Below are positions 16,610 through 26,286 of a stretch of 64,000 nt of DNA, one piece after another. Position 1 is the first letter of the stretch. Each line of letters opens with the position of its first letter. Source of the stretch: Polynucleobacter acidiphobus (GTDB lineage Bacteria; Pseudomonadota; Gammaproteobacteria; Burkholderiales; Burkholderiaceae). The stretch lies in NCBI RefSeq assembly GCF_003065385.1, contig NZ_CP023277.1:186001-250000 (forward strand), read 5' to 3'. Under the pieces are notes generated by a model that saw nothing but the letters and a program-made list of their open reading frames with translations, ran no database searches and was not told the origin of the DNA. The position numbers and the translations under genes are program-made.

Positions 16610-18199
16610 CTATAGGGATGGGGGTTGAGTGGAGGAAGGATATGCTACACGCAAGCGATAGCCCGCGGCATTCGCAGGAAGCTGCAAGGGTATCGAAAGG
16701 CTAAACAGTTCTTTGGGTGGTGCTCCCGTCAGTAAAAAGCTGGGATGGGCACTTTGCCAGGTTTTGGGAAGCCACTCTTCAGGGCTCATCAGAATACGAG
16801 CAATCGTTTTTTCATCGGCATCGCTAAGTGTTAGCTCCAAATGGGGGATTGCAACTGGGACCAATAAGCGATTTTGTAGCTCGATTTGTAAGATGGACAG
16901 CATCTCAACCCCGCGTTTGCTGTCATCCATTCCAAGATTGGCGAGCAGAAAGCGCCATGCCGTGAAATCAATCACTGCTTTCTGATCGCACGGCAAGACT
17001 TCGCATATTCTCCGATCTACGCTTTGTAATAACTCAAAGCTACGTAAGGCAACTGGGTTGGGGTTTTTATCTAGGCTGGGTGCTAAAAAATGCAAGATTG
17101 GGACACGCCAAAGGCTTATTGCGACTAAGAAGCCGATCATCATTAATAAGCCAACGGTGATCAAAGGTTTACGTAGATGAAATCCTGTACCTTCTGTGAT
17201 GGGAGCGCTGATAATTGAGCGATTGGGCTTTGAGACATCTTCAATCGAACGAACGCTTGAGGTCCGGTTTTGCTTAGAGACTGGCTTTTGACCATGTAGG
17301 CATACCCAGCCCTCCGAGGCCCTCCAGATCGACAGCGGAATATGGGTCTGATAACAATCGATGACCTCCTGCGCTTGGCGCTCTAAGATGCCCGATAGGA
17401 TTAATTGCCCACCATCCTTTACGCGTGCGATTAGAGCTGGTGCTAGAACTTGTAAGGGGTTGGCCAAAATATTGGCGATCACTACATCAAATGGCTGGGA
17501 CCCAATCGCCGCATCGATATCGTCAGGTAGTTGGAGCTCAATCTCCGTTTGATTTTGATTGGCATTTGCACGCGCCGATTCAATAGCCTGCGGGTCAATA
17601 TCCGTTCCAAACACAGTTTGAAAGCCCAGTTTTTTGGCGGTAATTGCCAAGATGCCAGAGCCACAGCCATAATCCAGCACACTTTGACTTTTACAAACAG
17701 GGTTCTTGCTGTATTGCTCAAGCCACTCAAGGCATAGTCGGGTGGTTGGGTGGCTGCCAGTACCAAATGCAAGGCCCGGATCGACTGCCAGACAGATTGC
17801 TTCTGGTGCAGATGGTTTCTGGTGCCAGGACGGCACAATCCAAATGCGCTCACCAATCGCAATCGGGTCGAATTGATTTTGTGTCATCGACACCCAATCT
17901 TGGTCAGCCACAACTGATTCGGTGGGTGTTTGAACGGCAAATCCAGCCTCTAGAAGAATGCTGGCTAATTCTTCCTTGCTGGTTTCGAAGCTATGATCAA
18001 AGAGCGCCTTAACAACGGATAAGTCCCAAGCTTGCACTTCGGGCGACAGACCTGGCTCACCATACAGGGGATTTTCATCGTAGCCACCCGCAGTGGCATC
18101 TTCGACCGAAACCGAGAGTGCCCCAAGTTCCATGAGCGCATCGCCCAAGGGCTCAGCAATTTCAGCAACAACGGTAAATTGGAACTCGCGGTACGGCAT
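16610..18199 (-). CDS. prmA: Ribosomal protein L11 methyltransferase fused to a membrane/DUF3426 domain
   Basis: Residues 1 to about 304 are PrmA, which trimethylates ribosomal protein L11: AFGTGSHPTT near 144-153, the SAM motif DYGCGSG near 176-182, and NILANPL near 243-249. A hydrophilic linker follows (305-340), then one membrane helix (about 345-364, preceded by HLRK). A C-terminal region (365-529) resembles DUF3426, including the YRLRVAYPS end. In relatives the DUF3426 protein is typically a separate gene next to prmA and starts with a zinc ribbon, which is missing here. The topology suggests a cytoplasmic methyltransferase tethered to the inner membrane with DUF3426 in the periplasm. 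PrmA alone is about 300 residues. The fusion is seen in one open frame; the DUF3426 call is from memory. Confidence 0.85.
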   Translation of the reverse strand: MPYREFQFTVVAEIAEPLGDALMELGALSVSVEDATAGGYDENPLYGEPGLSPEVQAWDLSVVKALFDHSFETSKEELASILLEAGFAVQTPTESVVADQDWVSMTQNQFDPIAIGERIWIVPSWHQKPSAPEAICLAVDPGLAFGTGSHPTTRLCLEWLEQYSKNPVCKSQSVLDYGCGSGILAITAKKLGFQTVFGTDIDPQAIESARANANQNQTEIELQLPDDIDAAIGSQPFDVVIANILANPLQVLAPALIARVKDGGQLILSGILERQAQEVIDCYQTHIPLSIWRASEGWVCLHGQKPVSKQNRTSSVRSIEDVSKPNRSIISAPITEGTGFHLRKPLITVGLLMMIGFLVAISLWRVPILHFLAPSLDKNPNPVALRSFELLQSVDRRICEVLPCDQKAVIDFTAWRFLLANLGMDDSKRGVEMLSILQIELQNRLLVPVAIPHLELTLSDADEKTIARILMSPEEWLPKTWQSAHPSFLLTGAPPKELFSLSIPLQLPANAAGYRLRVAYPSSTQPPSL

Positions 18200-18213
18200 T
18201 GGCTCAGGAGGGC

Positions 18214-19581
18214 CTACTTTTCGCCACGAGTCGCAGATTGCTCCTCAAGGCGTTGTTCAAGGTAATGAATGCTTGTGCCACCCTCCACGAATTTGGAGTC
18301 GAGCATCAGCTCGCGATGTAAGGGCACGTTGGTCAGAATGCCATCAATCACCATTTCAGAGAGGGCAATCCGCATGCGACGAATCGCCTGCTCACGTGTA
18401 GCCCCATAGGCAATTAACTTGCCAATCATCGAATCATAGTTGGGAGGTACTAGATATCCGCTATAGGCATGCGAGTCGACGCGAATACCGGGGCCGCCAG
18501 GCATATGCCATGACTGAATTCGACCAGGGCTTGGTGTGAACTTAAAGGGATCTTCAGCATTTAGGCGACATTCAATCGCATGACCCTTAAAGACAATATC
18601 GCGTTGCCTAAAGCCAAGTTTCTGGCCAGCCGCAATCTTAATTTGCTCTTGAACAATATCAATCCCAGTAATCATCTCCGTGACGGGATGCTCGACTTGA
18701 ACGCGAGTGTTCATCTCAATAAAAAAGAACTCACCCTTTTCATAGAGAAATTCAAAGGTACCGGCACCGCGGTAGGCAATTTTTTTACATGCATCGGCAC
18801 AGCGCTCCCCAATTTTGGCAATCAGTTTGCGATCGATCCCTGGAGCTGGTGCCTCTTCAATCACTTTCTGGTGGCGACGCTGCATCGAGCAATCGCGCTC
18901 ACCCAGCCAAACCGCATTGCCATGGGTATCGGCTAAGACTTGGATCTCCACATGCCTCGGTCGCTCTAGGAATTTCTCCATATAGACTTCAGGGTTCCCA
19001 AAGGCTCGCCCCGCTTCCTCGCGGGTCATGTTCACTGCGCTAATGAGGGCTGCTTCGGTGTGAACAACGCGCATACCGCGCCCACCACCACCACCTGCTG
19101 CTTTAATGATGACGGGGTAGCCAACGCGCTTGGCGGTCGCCAGAATTTCTTTTGGATTATCCATAGGTAATGCACCTGCCGATCCAGGTACGCAGGGAAC
19201 CCCTGCCTTAATCATGGCATTTTTTGCGGAAACCTTATCCCCCATTAAGCGGATCGACTCGGGTCTTGGGCCGATGAACGCAAATCCAGACTTTTCAACC
19301 CGCTCAGCAAAATCCGCATTCTCTGAGAGAAATCCATAGCCAGGATGAATGGCTTCAGCATCGGTGACTTCAGCCGCTGAAATAATCGCCGGCATATTGA
19401 GATAGCTTTGCGTCGAGGGTGCCGGCCCGATGCAAACCGCCTCATCAGCCAATTTTACGTATTTAGCGTCTTTATCAGCGGTGGAGTACACCACTACTGT
19501 TTTAATACCTAGTTCTCGGCAGGCCCGCTGAATTCGCAGAGCGATTTCGCCACGATTGGCGATCAGTATTTTGTCAAACAT
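18214..19581 (-). CDS. accC: Acetyl-CoA carboxylase, biotin carboxylase subunit
   Basis: AccC carboxylates biotin on AccB using ATP and bicarbonate, the committed step of fatty-acid synthesis. The 455-residue length is typical of the stand-alone subunit. The N-terminus [17 protein letters not shown] is diagnostic, GGGGGRGM near 163-170 is the ATP-grasp glycine-rich loop, and [17 protein letters not shown] near 285-300 holds catalytic Glu, Asn and Arg. It starts 5 nt after accB, and the prmA fusion starts 14 nt after its stop. Confidence 0.97.
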   Translation of the reverse strand: MFDKILIANRGEIALRIQRACRELGIKTVVVYSTADKDAKYVKLADEAVCIGPAPSTQSYLNMPAIISAAEVTDAEAIHPGYGFLSENADFAERVEKSGFAFIGPRPESIRLMGDKVSAKNAMIKAGVPCVPGSAGALPMDNPKEILATAKRVGYPVIIKAAGGGGGRGMRVVHTEAALISAVNMTREEAGRAFGNPEVYMEKFLERPRHVEIQVLADTHGNAVWLGERDCSMQRRHQKVIEEAPAPGIDRKLIAKIGERCADACKKIAYRGAGTFEFLYEKGEFFFIEMNTRVQVEHPVTEMITGIDIVQEQIKIAAGQKLGFRQRDIVFKGHAIECRLNAEDPFKFTPSPGRIQSWHMPGGPGIRVDSHAYSGYLVPPNYDSMIGKLIAYGATREQAIRRMRIALSEMVIDGILTNVPLHRELMLDSKFVEGGTSIHYLEQRLEEQSATRGEK

Positions 19582-19586
19582 GGCGA

Positions 19587-20057
19587 TTAGGCGATGATGA
19601 ACAACGGTTGATCAAATTCAACGCCTTGGCCGTTCTCGCAAAGGATTTGCTTAATCACACCTGCTTTCTCTGACTCAATTTCATTGAGAAGCTTCATTGC
19701 CTCAATGATGCAAAGAGTTTGGCCGACTGTTACGGTGTCGCCTACATTCACAAAAGCAGGTGCTTCTGGATTGGGAGAGCGATAAAAGGTTCCAACCATT
19801 GGAGACTTTTGCACAAAACCCTCAGGCGCAGCATTGGCTTCTGGAGCTGTAGCAACCGAAGTCGCTGGAATTTCCTGTTGAATCGGCGCTGGTATCACCA
19901 TGGTATTCATGGGCATCGCTGCAGGAGCGTTTGCAACGGAGCCAGAATGTCGCGCATTCACAATCTTGACTTTATCTTCTCCTTCGCTCACTTCGAGTTC
20001 GGAGATTCCAGACTCGGAGACTAAGTCAATCAGGGTTTTGAGTTTTCGTAAGTCCAT
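19587..20057 (-). CDS. accB: Biotin carboxyl carrier protein of acetyl-CoA carboxylase
   Basis: AccB carries biotin between AccC and the carboxyltransferase. The 156-residue protein has an N-terminal dimerising segment ([13 protein letters not shown]), a Pro/Ala-rich flexible linker (about 40-82), and a biotinyl domain (83-156) with the EAMK motif placing biotin on Lys 122. It follows aroQ by 23 nt and precedes accC by 5 nt. aroQ-accB-accC is a common proteobacterial order. Confidence 0.97.
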   Translation of the reverse strand: MDLRKLKTLIDLVSESGISELEVSEGEDKVKIVNARHSGSVANAPAAMPMNTMVIPAPIQQEIPATSVATAPEANAAPEGFVQKSPMVGTFYRSPNPEAPAFVNVGDTVTVGQTLCIIEAMKLLNEIESEKAGVIKQILCENGQGVEFDQPLFIIA

Positions 20058-20080
20058 GCCAAACCTCGTCGTAATGATTT

Positions 20081-20542
20081 TTAATGAGAAGCCAGTTTGT
20101 TCTGAATCGCTGCCAATGCCAGTTCATAACCCTGGGCACCTAGACCACAAATCACGCCCATGGCTAGGTCTGAGAAATAAGAATGTTTGCGAAATTCTTC
20201 ACGCTGATGAATATTCGAGAGATGCACCTCAATAAATGGGATCGCTACACCGGCTAAGGCATCGCGTAGGGCAACACTCGTATGCGTAAAGCCCCCTGGA
20301 TTAATGATGATGAAACCAATACCATCCTTTTTAGCCTTCTGAACACGGTCAATCAGCTCACCCTCGTGATTACTTTGAAAGCTCTCCAGTGAAATTCCAG
20401 CATTTTTAGCGAGCTCACCCATGCGTCCTGTGATGTCTTCGAGGGTTGTTTTGCCATAAACCTCAGGCTCTCTGGTTCCTAGAAGGTTCAAATTAGGACC
20501 GTTTAAAAGCAAAACAGAAGAATTTGGATGATTAGTAGGCAT
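20081..20542 (-). CDS. aroQ: 3-dehydroquinate dehydratase, type II
   Basis: AroQ dehydrates 3-dehydroquinate in the shikimate pathway; aroE for the next step is at about 26.3 kb. The 153-residue protein shows the type II signature [17 protein letters not shown] (14-30), including the catalytic Tyr and Arg of the flexible loop. It also has the [15 protein letters not shown] and [14 protein letters not shown] segments, with the active-site His. Length is typical. It heads the aroQ-accB-accC-prmA run; a TATACT element on the minus strand at 20616-20611 may be its -10, but the -35 is unclear. Confidence 0.96.
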   Translation of the reverse strand: MPTNHPNSSVLLLNGPNLNLLGTREPEVYGKTTLEDITGRMGELAKNAGISLESFQSNHEGELIDRVQKAKKDGIGFIIINPGGFTHTSVALRDALAGVAIPFIEVHLSNIHQREEFRKHSYFSDLAMGVICGLGAQGYELALAAIQNKLASH

Positions 20543-20668
20543 AGATCGCTACAGTTATTGAAAAATATCGATTAATTTGGCGATAAATCCAGAAAATTAA
20601 CGTGAGAAGCAGTATACCCCCTGACATCCGGAATTCCTAGAAATCAGCTGCTTTTTTAAGAAATTGAT

Positions 20669-20701
20669 TAAAAATGGCCGACAGGGCAGCTAGATCCCTG
20701 T
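20669..20701 (-). terminator. Possible terminator after the TlpA-like gene
   Basis: On the minus strand ACAGGG (20701-20696... read 5' to 3') pairs with CCCTGT around a 9-nt loop, followed after six bases by TTTTT (20674-20670). The stem is short and the T-run is displaced, so it is only a candidate. It lies 23 nt beyond the tlpA stop and would separate tlpA from the aroQ operon. Confidence 0.4.
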
Positions 20702-20723
20702 GCCTAAAAGTAGCTAATATTAA

Positions 20724-21251
20724 TTAAATTGCATCTTTAATGAGCTTTCTGAGCTCATCTTCGCTGATCTTGCCTAATTTTCTGCCTGTGATGTTGCCTT
20801 TTGCGTTGATCACCACCGTAAAGGGTAGGGCCCCTGATGGGTTCCCTAGCATTTTGTTGATGTCATTCCCGCCAAGTCCGCCCAAAACGATTGGATAAGA
20901 AATAATCGTAGTTTCAATAAATTGACGAATATTAGAGGGTGAATCGATTCCGATGCCGACAATTAGCATCTTTTTAGGATCATATTCCCCCTGAACTTTG
21001 TCCAAAGCGGGCATTTCTTCAACACAGGGCGGGCACCAGGAGGCCCAAAAATTGACCACCAAAACCTTATTTTTCCAATCTTGGGTCGAAATGGGCTTTT
21101 GGTCTGGAGAAAACCACTCGCGATCAAAAAGAGCTTTGACAGCATCTTGCGAGGCGGACTGCAGGGCAGTTCTGCGATTGGCAATAAAAGCACCTGCGAC
21201 TGCGGCAACAATCGCGACCACACTTCCAATTAGAAAATGACGACGGTTCAT
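20724..21251 (-). CDS. TlpA-like thioredoxin-fold disulfide reductase
   Basis: The 175-residue protein has an N-terminal membrane anchor or signal (residues 5-25, after MNRRHF). A thioredoxin fold follows, with the redox pair CPPC at 73-76 in the context FWASWCPPCVEEMP, so it should act in the periplasm. TlpA/ResA/CcmG-type proteins reduce disulfides, for example during cytochrome c maturation; the partner here is unknown. It diverges from mpl with 25 nt between start codons. The intergenic stretch downstream (20543-20723) carries a possible terminator and the aroQ upstream region. Confidence 0.85.
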   Translation of the reverse strand: MNRRHFLIGSVVAIVAAVAGAFIANRRTALQSASQDAVKALFDREWFSPDQKPISTQDWKNKVLVVNFWASWCPPCVEEMPALDKVQGEYDPKKMLIVGIGIDSPSNIRQFIETTIISYPIVLGGLGGNDINKMLGNPSGALPFTVVINAKGNITGRKLGKISEDELRKLIKDAI

Positions 21252-21276
21252 GACTCTCCTTAGCTAAAATCCACGC

Positions 21277-22686
21277 ATGCATATTCATATCTTGGGCATT
21301 TGTGGCACCTTCATGGGTGGTATTGCGGCAATTGCTAGGCAGGCCGGTCATGAGGTAACCGGTTGTGATGCAAATGTTTACCCCCCAATGAGTACCCAGC
21401 TCGAAGCCCAAGGTATTCAATTAATCGAAGGATACTCCCCCGATCAACTACGTGAATTTAAATCGAAACCCGATTTATTTCTGATTGGGAATGTGGTCTC
21501 CAGGGGAAACCCTCTCCTCGAGGAGATCCTCAACCAAGGTTTGCCATATACCTCTGGTCCCCAATGGCTTGGAGAGCAGGTTTTGTCAGGTAGGCATGTC
21601 TTGGCTGTTGCTGGTACGCATGGCAAGACCACAACGACAGCCATGCTCACCTGGATTTTGGAGCGCAATCAGCGTCAGCCTGGATATTTAATTGGTGGCG
21701 TACCGTTGAACTTTTCAGTCTCGGCACGCTTAGGTGACGGGAACTATTTTGTGATTGAGGCGGATGAGTACGACACCGCCTTTTTTGATAAGCGTAGTAA
21801 GTTCGTGCACTATCGGCCACGAACCGCGATTTTGAATAACCTCGAGTTTGATCATGCCGATATCTTTACCGAGTTGGCTGCCATTGAAACCCAATTTCAT
21901 CATTTAGTTCGAACCATTCCACAAACAGGTCTGGTACTTGCCAATGGTTCACAGCAGTCATTGGATCGCGTGATCGAGCGCGGATTGTGGTCTCCTTTGG
22001 AGCGCTTTGGTTCCGGTAGCTGCGAATGGTCATTTGAGGATATGGAAAATGCAGATGGCAAACGCGGCGCTGATTTTGCAGTTCTTTATCAGGGCAAGAA
22101 ATGCGCGGAAGTTCATTGGGCAAGGCATTCGGGTGTGATGGGTGTTCATAATCAACTCAATGCACTAGCAGCGATTGCGGCTGCCCATCATATTGGCATC
22201 ACCCCAGAAGAATCCGCCCTCGCTTTAGCGGAGTTCAAAAATGTGAAGCGACGTTTAGAGCTCATCGGTGAGAAGCATCGAGTTCATGTGTATGACGATT
22301 TTGCCCATCATCCAACGGCAATTGCTACCACGATTGATGGATTGCGCAAACAAGTGGGTGAGGCACGAATTCTGGCGGTACTTGAGCCACGCTCCAACAC
22401 CATGAAGCTTGGTGTCATGAAGTCTCAGCTTCCGGATAGCTTGAAAGAGGCCGATTTGGTATTTGCCTATGGAGCAATTAGCGGCAAAGATGCCCTGGGC
22501 TGGGATTTACAAGAGTCGATCGCGCCATTGGGGTCAAAAGCAAAAAGCTTTCATGATCTTGGGCGCTTAGTTGAAGCAGTATGTAGCGAAGCTAAACCCC
22601 ATGATCATATTTTGGTGATGAGCAATGGCGGCTTTGGCGGTGTTCATCAAAAAATTCTGGCTCGTTTAGAGCACCTTAATCCCTAA
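21277..22686 (+). CDS. mpl: UDP-MurNAc:L-Ala-gamma-D-Glu-meso-DAP ligase
   Basis: Mpl reattaches recycled murein tripeptide to UDP-MurNAc, the step that reuses the product released by AmpD (encoded at 9.7 kb). The 469-residue Mur-ligase has the N-terminal [14 protein letters not shown]ossmann segment, the ATP loop GTHGKTTTT at about 113-121, the [14 protein letters not shown] segment that distinguishes Mpl from MurC, and DFAHHPTA in the C-terminal domain. The start ATG at 21277 matches family length. Confidence 0.95.
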   Translation: MHIHILGICGTFMGGIAAIARQAGHEVTGCDANVYPPMSTQLEAQGIQLIEGYSPDQLREFKSKPDLFLIGNVVSRGNPLLEEILNQGLPYTSGPQWLGEQVLSGRHVLAVAGTHGKTTTTAMLTWILERNQRQPGYLIGGVPLNFSVSARLGDGNYFVIEADEYDTAFFDKRSKFVHYRPRTAILNNLEFDHADIFTELAAIETQFHHLVRTIPQTGLVLANGSQQSLDRVIERGLWSPLERFGSGSCEWSFEDMENADGKRGADFAVLYQGKKCAEVHWARHSGVMGVHNQLNALAAIAAAHHIGITPEESALALAEFKNVKRRLELIGEKHRVHVYDDFAHHPTAIATTIDGLRKQVGEARILAVLEPRSNTMKLGVMKSQLPDSLKEADLVFAYGAISGKDALGWDLQESIAPLGSKAKSFHDLGRLVEAVCSEAKPHDHILVMSNGGFGGVHQKILARLEHLNP

Positions 22687-22700
22687 TTAGAGGAATTGGT

Positions 22701-23429
22701 ATGCGTTTACGAAATAAAGTAGCACTCATCACTGGAGCAGCTAAAGGAATTGGTTTTGCAACTGCCAAACGGTTTTCCGAGGAGGGCGCTAAGGTCATGT
22801 TGGCCGATCTAAATGAAGCCGCAGTGATGGAGGCCGTGGGCCAACTCAAGCATGCTGAACCCTATGTGTTGAATGTTACCGATCGAGCCAGTATTCAGCG
22901 TGCGGTTGACGACATTATTTCTAAACATCAACGCATTGATATATTGATTAACAACGCCGGAATTACTCAAGATGCCCGCTTGGTGAAAATGACCGAAGAG
23001 CAATTTGATGCGGTGATCGATGTTAATCTCAAAGGCGTTTTTAATTGCACTCAATTGGTGGTTCCCCATATGCTAGAAGCAAAAAAGGGCGCGATCGTCA
23101 ATGCCTCGAGTGTGGTCGGTATCTACGGTAATTTTGGTCAAACCAATTACTCTGCAACCAAATTTGGCGTGATTGGATTTACCAAAACCTGGGCCCGTGA
23201 GTTCGGACAAAAAGGGATTCGGGTAAATGCCGTCTGTCCTGGATTCATTGCGACTGAGATGGTCAAGGCGATGCCCGAGAACATTTTGCAAAGCATTGAG
23301 CAGCGTTCGTGGATGGCGCGCTTGGGCACTCCCGAAGAAATGGCGAATGTGTATCTGTTCTTAGCGAGCGATGAAGCCAGTTATGTCAATGGCGTAACCA
23401 TTGAGGCAAGTGGCGGGATTTCGCTTTAA
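22701..23429 (+). CDS. SDR-family 3-oxoacyl-ACP reductase-like protein
   Basis: This 242-residue short-chain dehydrogenase has TGAAKGIG (11-18) for NAD(P) binding, NNAG near 84-87, and the catalytic Ser 137, Tyr 150 and Lys 154. It is closest in appearance to FabG, which reduces 3-oxoacyl-ACP, or to acetoacetyl-CoA reductases. It is not next to other fatty-acid synthesis genes such as acpP or fabF, so it may be a second, non-essential FabG-like enzyme. The stop and the next start share a base (TAATG) with the RNase gene. Confidence 0.85.
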   Translation: MRLRNKVALITGAAKGIGFATAKRFSEEGAKVMLADLNEAAVMEAVGQLKHAEPYVLNVTDRASIQRAVDDIISKHQRIDILINNAGITQDARLVKMTEEQFDAVIDVNLKGVFNCTQLVVPHMLEAKKGAIVNASSVVGIYGNFGQTNYSATKFGVIGFTKTWAREFGQKGIRVNAVCPGFIATEMVKAMPENILQSIEQRSWMARLGTPEEMANVYLFLASDEASYVNGVTIEASGGISL

Positions 23430-25423
23430 TGCATTTACTGTACGAGGAAGGTGGTGAGCTGCGTATTGCCACTATCTTGTCGACCTCTGGGGCTGGAGAC
23501 ACTCAGTCATGGCAGGCAAGCGCTTTATCGGGCAAGCATCTCAAGCTAAAGGCTAAAGAGGTATGGCTGCAATTTGATCACGCTAATCCTCAAAATGTTC
23601 TTGAAGAAGCGCATGGTATTGCTGCAACGATTGACTTGCAACTTCTATGGGACTGTGCGCCCGATCAAGAATTTTCTTTCCAGGCAATTGCCAAAGAGTA
23701 TTTTGGGGACACCGTTGGTAAGCCCCAATTGATCGGTTTGGCGATTGCATTGCAAGGAGCCCCTGTTTACTTTCGACGTAAGGGGCGCGGTGTCTTTATG
23801 CGGGCGCCACTCGAACAACTGCAAGCGGGATTAGCGGCAATCGAGCGCAAGCAAAGAGAGCTTTTACAGCAAGAGGCATGGCAGGCGGAGCTCGTTGAAG
23901 GAAGGCTGCCAGATGCTTTACATTCGCAGGTGAATAGCTTGCTGTTTCGTCCAGATAAAAATAGCTTGGCATACAAGGCTTTTCATGGGGCTTGTGAACA
24001 GACGGGCGAACACCCAGCGCGTTTGCTGATGCGCTGTGCTGCCTTGGACTCCCCGCAGTCTTACCATCATGGCCAATTTGTGCAAGCGCATTTTCCGAAA
24101 GGCACGGGCTTTGCAAGTGATTTTCGATTTACTGACGCAGAGTTTGAAAAGGCCGTTGCTGGCTTACCAGCTGCACAAGTTAAGGCATTTTCAATTGATG
24201 ACGCCAGTACCACTGAAATTGATGATGCTTTGTCATTAACGCCAATTGGTAATGGTCTTTATCGATTGGGTATTCATATTGCGGCACCTGGCTTATTGAT
24301 TCAGAAGGGCGATCGTTTTGATCAAGTTGCACGTGAGCGGATGTCGACGGTGTATTTTCCAGGCGACAAAATTACGATGTTGCCAGAGCAATTTGTGGAG
24401 TACTTTTCTCTCGATGCTGGGTCCGCTCGTCCCGCAGTCTCCTTGTATGTTGAGATTGATGCTCTTGGCCAACGAACCCAGACACCTCCGCAAAGTGCTC
24501 TCGAGTTGGTGCCGATTGAAACTAATCTTCGCTTAGACGATTGGGAATCACTGGTCGACGAGGCCTTCTTGGCTCAAGAGAACTCATCATTGCCGCATCA
24601 CGAAGCACTGACTCGACTATGGGTTTTAGCTCAAAATGAGCATCAAAAACGTCAAGAGCAGCGTGTCAAAGACGGCTTGCGAGCTGAGGTCTTGGGTCAA
24701 GCTGATCCAAATGCTTTAATCCGTGATTTCAATTTCAAGATCACTTCGTCAAGCAATGAAATCGTGATTGAGCCTCGTGTTCGAGGTTCGATTTTGGATA
24801 CCATCGTGGCTGAGTGCATGATCTTATGTAATCAGATTTGGGGACAAGCGCTAGCTGAGCATGGTTTACCGGCGCTATTCCGCACACAAAAAGGTTGGGG
24901 TCCTCAGCGTACACGGATGCAAACCACCCCCGGCCCTCATGAAGGCTTAGGGGTTGAGTGTTATGCGTGGTGCACCTCGCCATTACGTCGGTATGCGGAT
25001 CTTGTAAATCAATGGCAATTGATTGCGATGATTCGGAACGGGGTTACCGCCAAGATGACGGCTCCATTTGCCCCTAAAGACTCAGAGATCATGGGAATTG
25101 CCGCTGATTTCGATACGGTATATCTTCAGTACGGGGAATATCAGTCACGCATGGAGCGCTATTGGTGCTTGCGTTGGTTGGCGCAGGCTGGATTGCCCCA
25201 TTCAATCTACGCACGTCATTTGAAAGAGGGCATGGCGCGTATTGAGCCTATTCCACTGCACTTGCCCATCCCTGAATTAGCGAGCCATCCTCGTCTGACC
25301 CGCGCTAAGATCGAAGTTATGGATATAGATCTTTTAGACCTATCTGCTAAGGCCCGTTTGCTCGAGCTTGAAACCAGCTCGAGTGAAGTCAGTGCTGAGG
25401 TAGAAGGGGATTTACCAGAATGA
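23429..25423 (+). CDS. RNase II/R-family exoribonuclease
   Basis: The 664-residue protein has the RNB catalytic domain, with the aspartate cluster IDDASTTEIDDAL at about 256-268 that binds Mg2+ for 3'-to-5' RNA degradation. A second conserved block lies near YAWCTSPLRRYADLVNQ. The N-terminal region lacks the clear cold-shock domains of RNase R and the protein is shorter than RNase R, so it is an RNase II-like member. It begins within TAATG of the upstream gene and overlaps tonB by 4 nt (ATGA), which suggests translational coupling. Confidence 0.88.
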   Translation: MHLLYEEGGELRIATILSTSGAGDTQSWQASALSGKHLKLKAKEVWLQFDHANPQNVLEEAHGIAATIDLQLLWDCAPDQEFSFQAIAKEYFGDTVGKPQLIGLAIALQGAPVYFRRKGRGVFMRAPLEQLQAGLAAIERKQRELLQQEAWQAELVEGRLPDALHSQVNSLLFRPDKNSLAYKAFHGACEQTGEHPARLLMRCAALDSPQSYHHGQFVQAHFPKGTGFASDFRFTDAEFEKAVAGLPAAQVKAFSIDDASTTEIDDALSLTPIGNGLYRLGIHIAAPGLLIQKGDRFDQVARERMSTVYFPGDKITMLPEQFVEYFSLDAGSARPAVSLYVEIDALGQRTQTPPQSALELVPIETNLRLDDWESLVDEAFLAQENSSLPHHEALTRLWVLAQNEHQKRQEQRVKDGLRAEVLGQADPNALIRDFNFKITSSSNEIVIEPRVRGSILDTIVAECMILCNQIWGQALAEHGLPALFRTQKGWGPQRTRMQTTPGPHEGLGVECYAWCTSPLRRYADLVNQWQLIAMIRNGVTAKMTAPFAPKDSEIMGIAADFDTVYLQYGEYQSRMERYWCLRWLAQAGLPHSIYARHLKEGMARIEPIPLHLPIPELASHPRLTRAKIEVMDIDLLDLSAKARLLELETSSSEVSAEVEGDLPE

Positions 25424-26286
25424 GACTGGCTCTGCATTCATTTGAGGTGAGTCGGTCGATTAAGCCGCTATGGATCGCATTAGCTATATCTCTACTGGTT
25501 CATCTTGCCCTATTGAGTCAGCGTTGGTTCAATGCGCCAGAAACCGAGCGGCGTTTCAATACACCATTGAGTATTGTGCTGGTGAATGCTTCTAGCCCAG
25601 CGCCTCCTCAAAAGGCACAGAAATTAGCACAGGCTAATTTGGATGGTGGGGGCCTAACTATTCGGGAGGATGCGAGCGCCTTGCACCGCGCCCATTTGGG
25701 TACCGATTCTAGGTTGGAGGCGCTTGAGAAGCGCCAGAAGCAATTGTTATCGAAGTTAGATACCGATAAAAAGCAGGCCACTGGAATACGATCGGGGGAA
25801 GAATCTAAACAGCTCTCTCAGACCAATGCGTTGGAGGCCGAGCTTGCTAGACGACTTAGCCCTGAGGGTCGTCTTCCACGTCGCGCGGTCCTTAGTGCAA
25901 GCAGTACCAAAACGGTTGCGTTTGCCTATTACTATGATGGTATGCGTCAAAAGATTGAAGCCTATGGCAATACTTTTTTTCCTCGCGTCCAGGGTCGGCC
26001 GTTGTATGGTAGCTTGGTGTTAACTGTGAGTGTTGATGCAGAGGGTCGGATCACCAATAATGTCAAAGGACGTGAGGGCATTGAAGTAAGTCGTTCATCC
26101 GGTATTCCAGAGCTTGATCGTCAAGCGGTGGCAATTGTGCGCGCCGCCGCCCCGTTCGGAGCATTTCCAAGTGAGATGCGTCAGCAGATCGATGTTTTGG
26201 ATTGGGTTTCAACGTTTGAGTTCACGCGCGATTTGAAAGATCAATCCGGCAATCGTTTTGAACTAAAAAACGGCGCTAAACCATGA
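25420..26286 (+). CDS. TonB-family protein
   Basis: The 288-residue protein has a cytoplasmic N-terminus, one membrane helix (about 18-36, ALAISLLVHLALL) and a charged coiled-coil-like periplasmic stretch rich in Gln, Lys and Glu (95-145). It ends in a TonB C-terminal domain (about 180-275; GSLVLTVSVDAEGRI, DRQAVAIVRAAAPF). It lacks the long Pro-rich spacer of classical TonB. No exbB or exbD lies nearby, so the energising partner is unknown. ATGA overlaps join it to the RNase gene and to aroE. Confidence 0.82.
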   Translation: MRLALHSFEVSRSIKPLWIALAISLLVHLALLSQRWFNAPETERRFNTPLSIVLVNASSPAPPQKAQKLAQANLDGGGLTIREDASALHRAHLGTDSRLEALEKRQKQLLSKLDTDKKQATGIRSGEESKQLSQTNALEAELARRLSPEGRLPRRAVLSASSTKTVAFAYYYDGMRQKIEAYGNTFFPRVQGRPLYGSLVLTVSVDAEGRITNNVKGREGIEVSRSSGIPELDRQAVAIVRAAAPFGAFPSEMRQQIDVLDWVSTFEFTRDLKDQSGNRFELKNGAKP

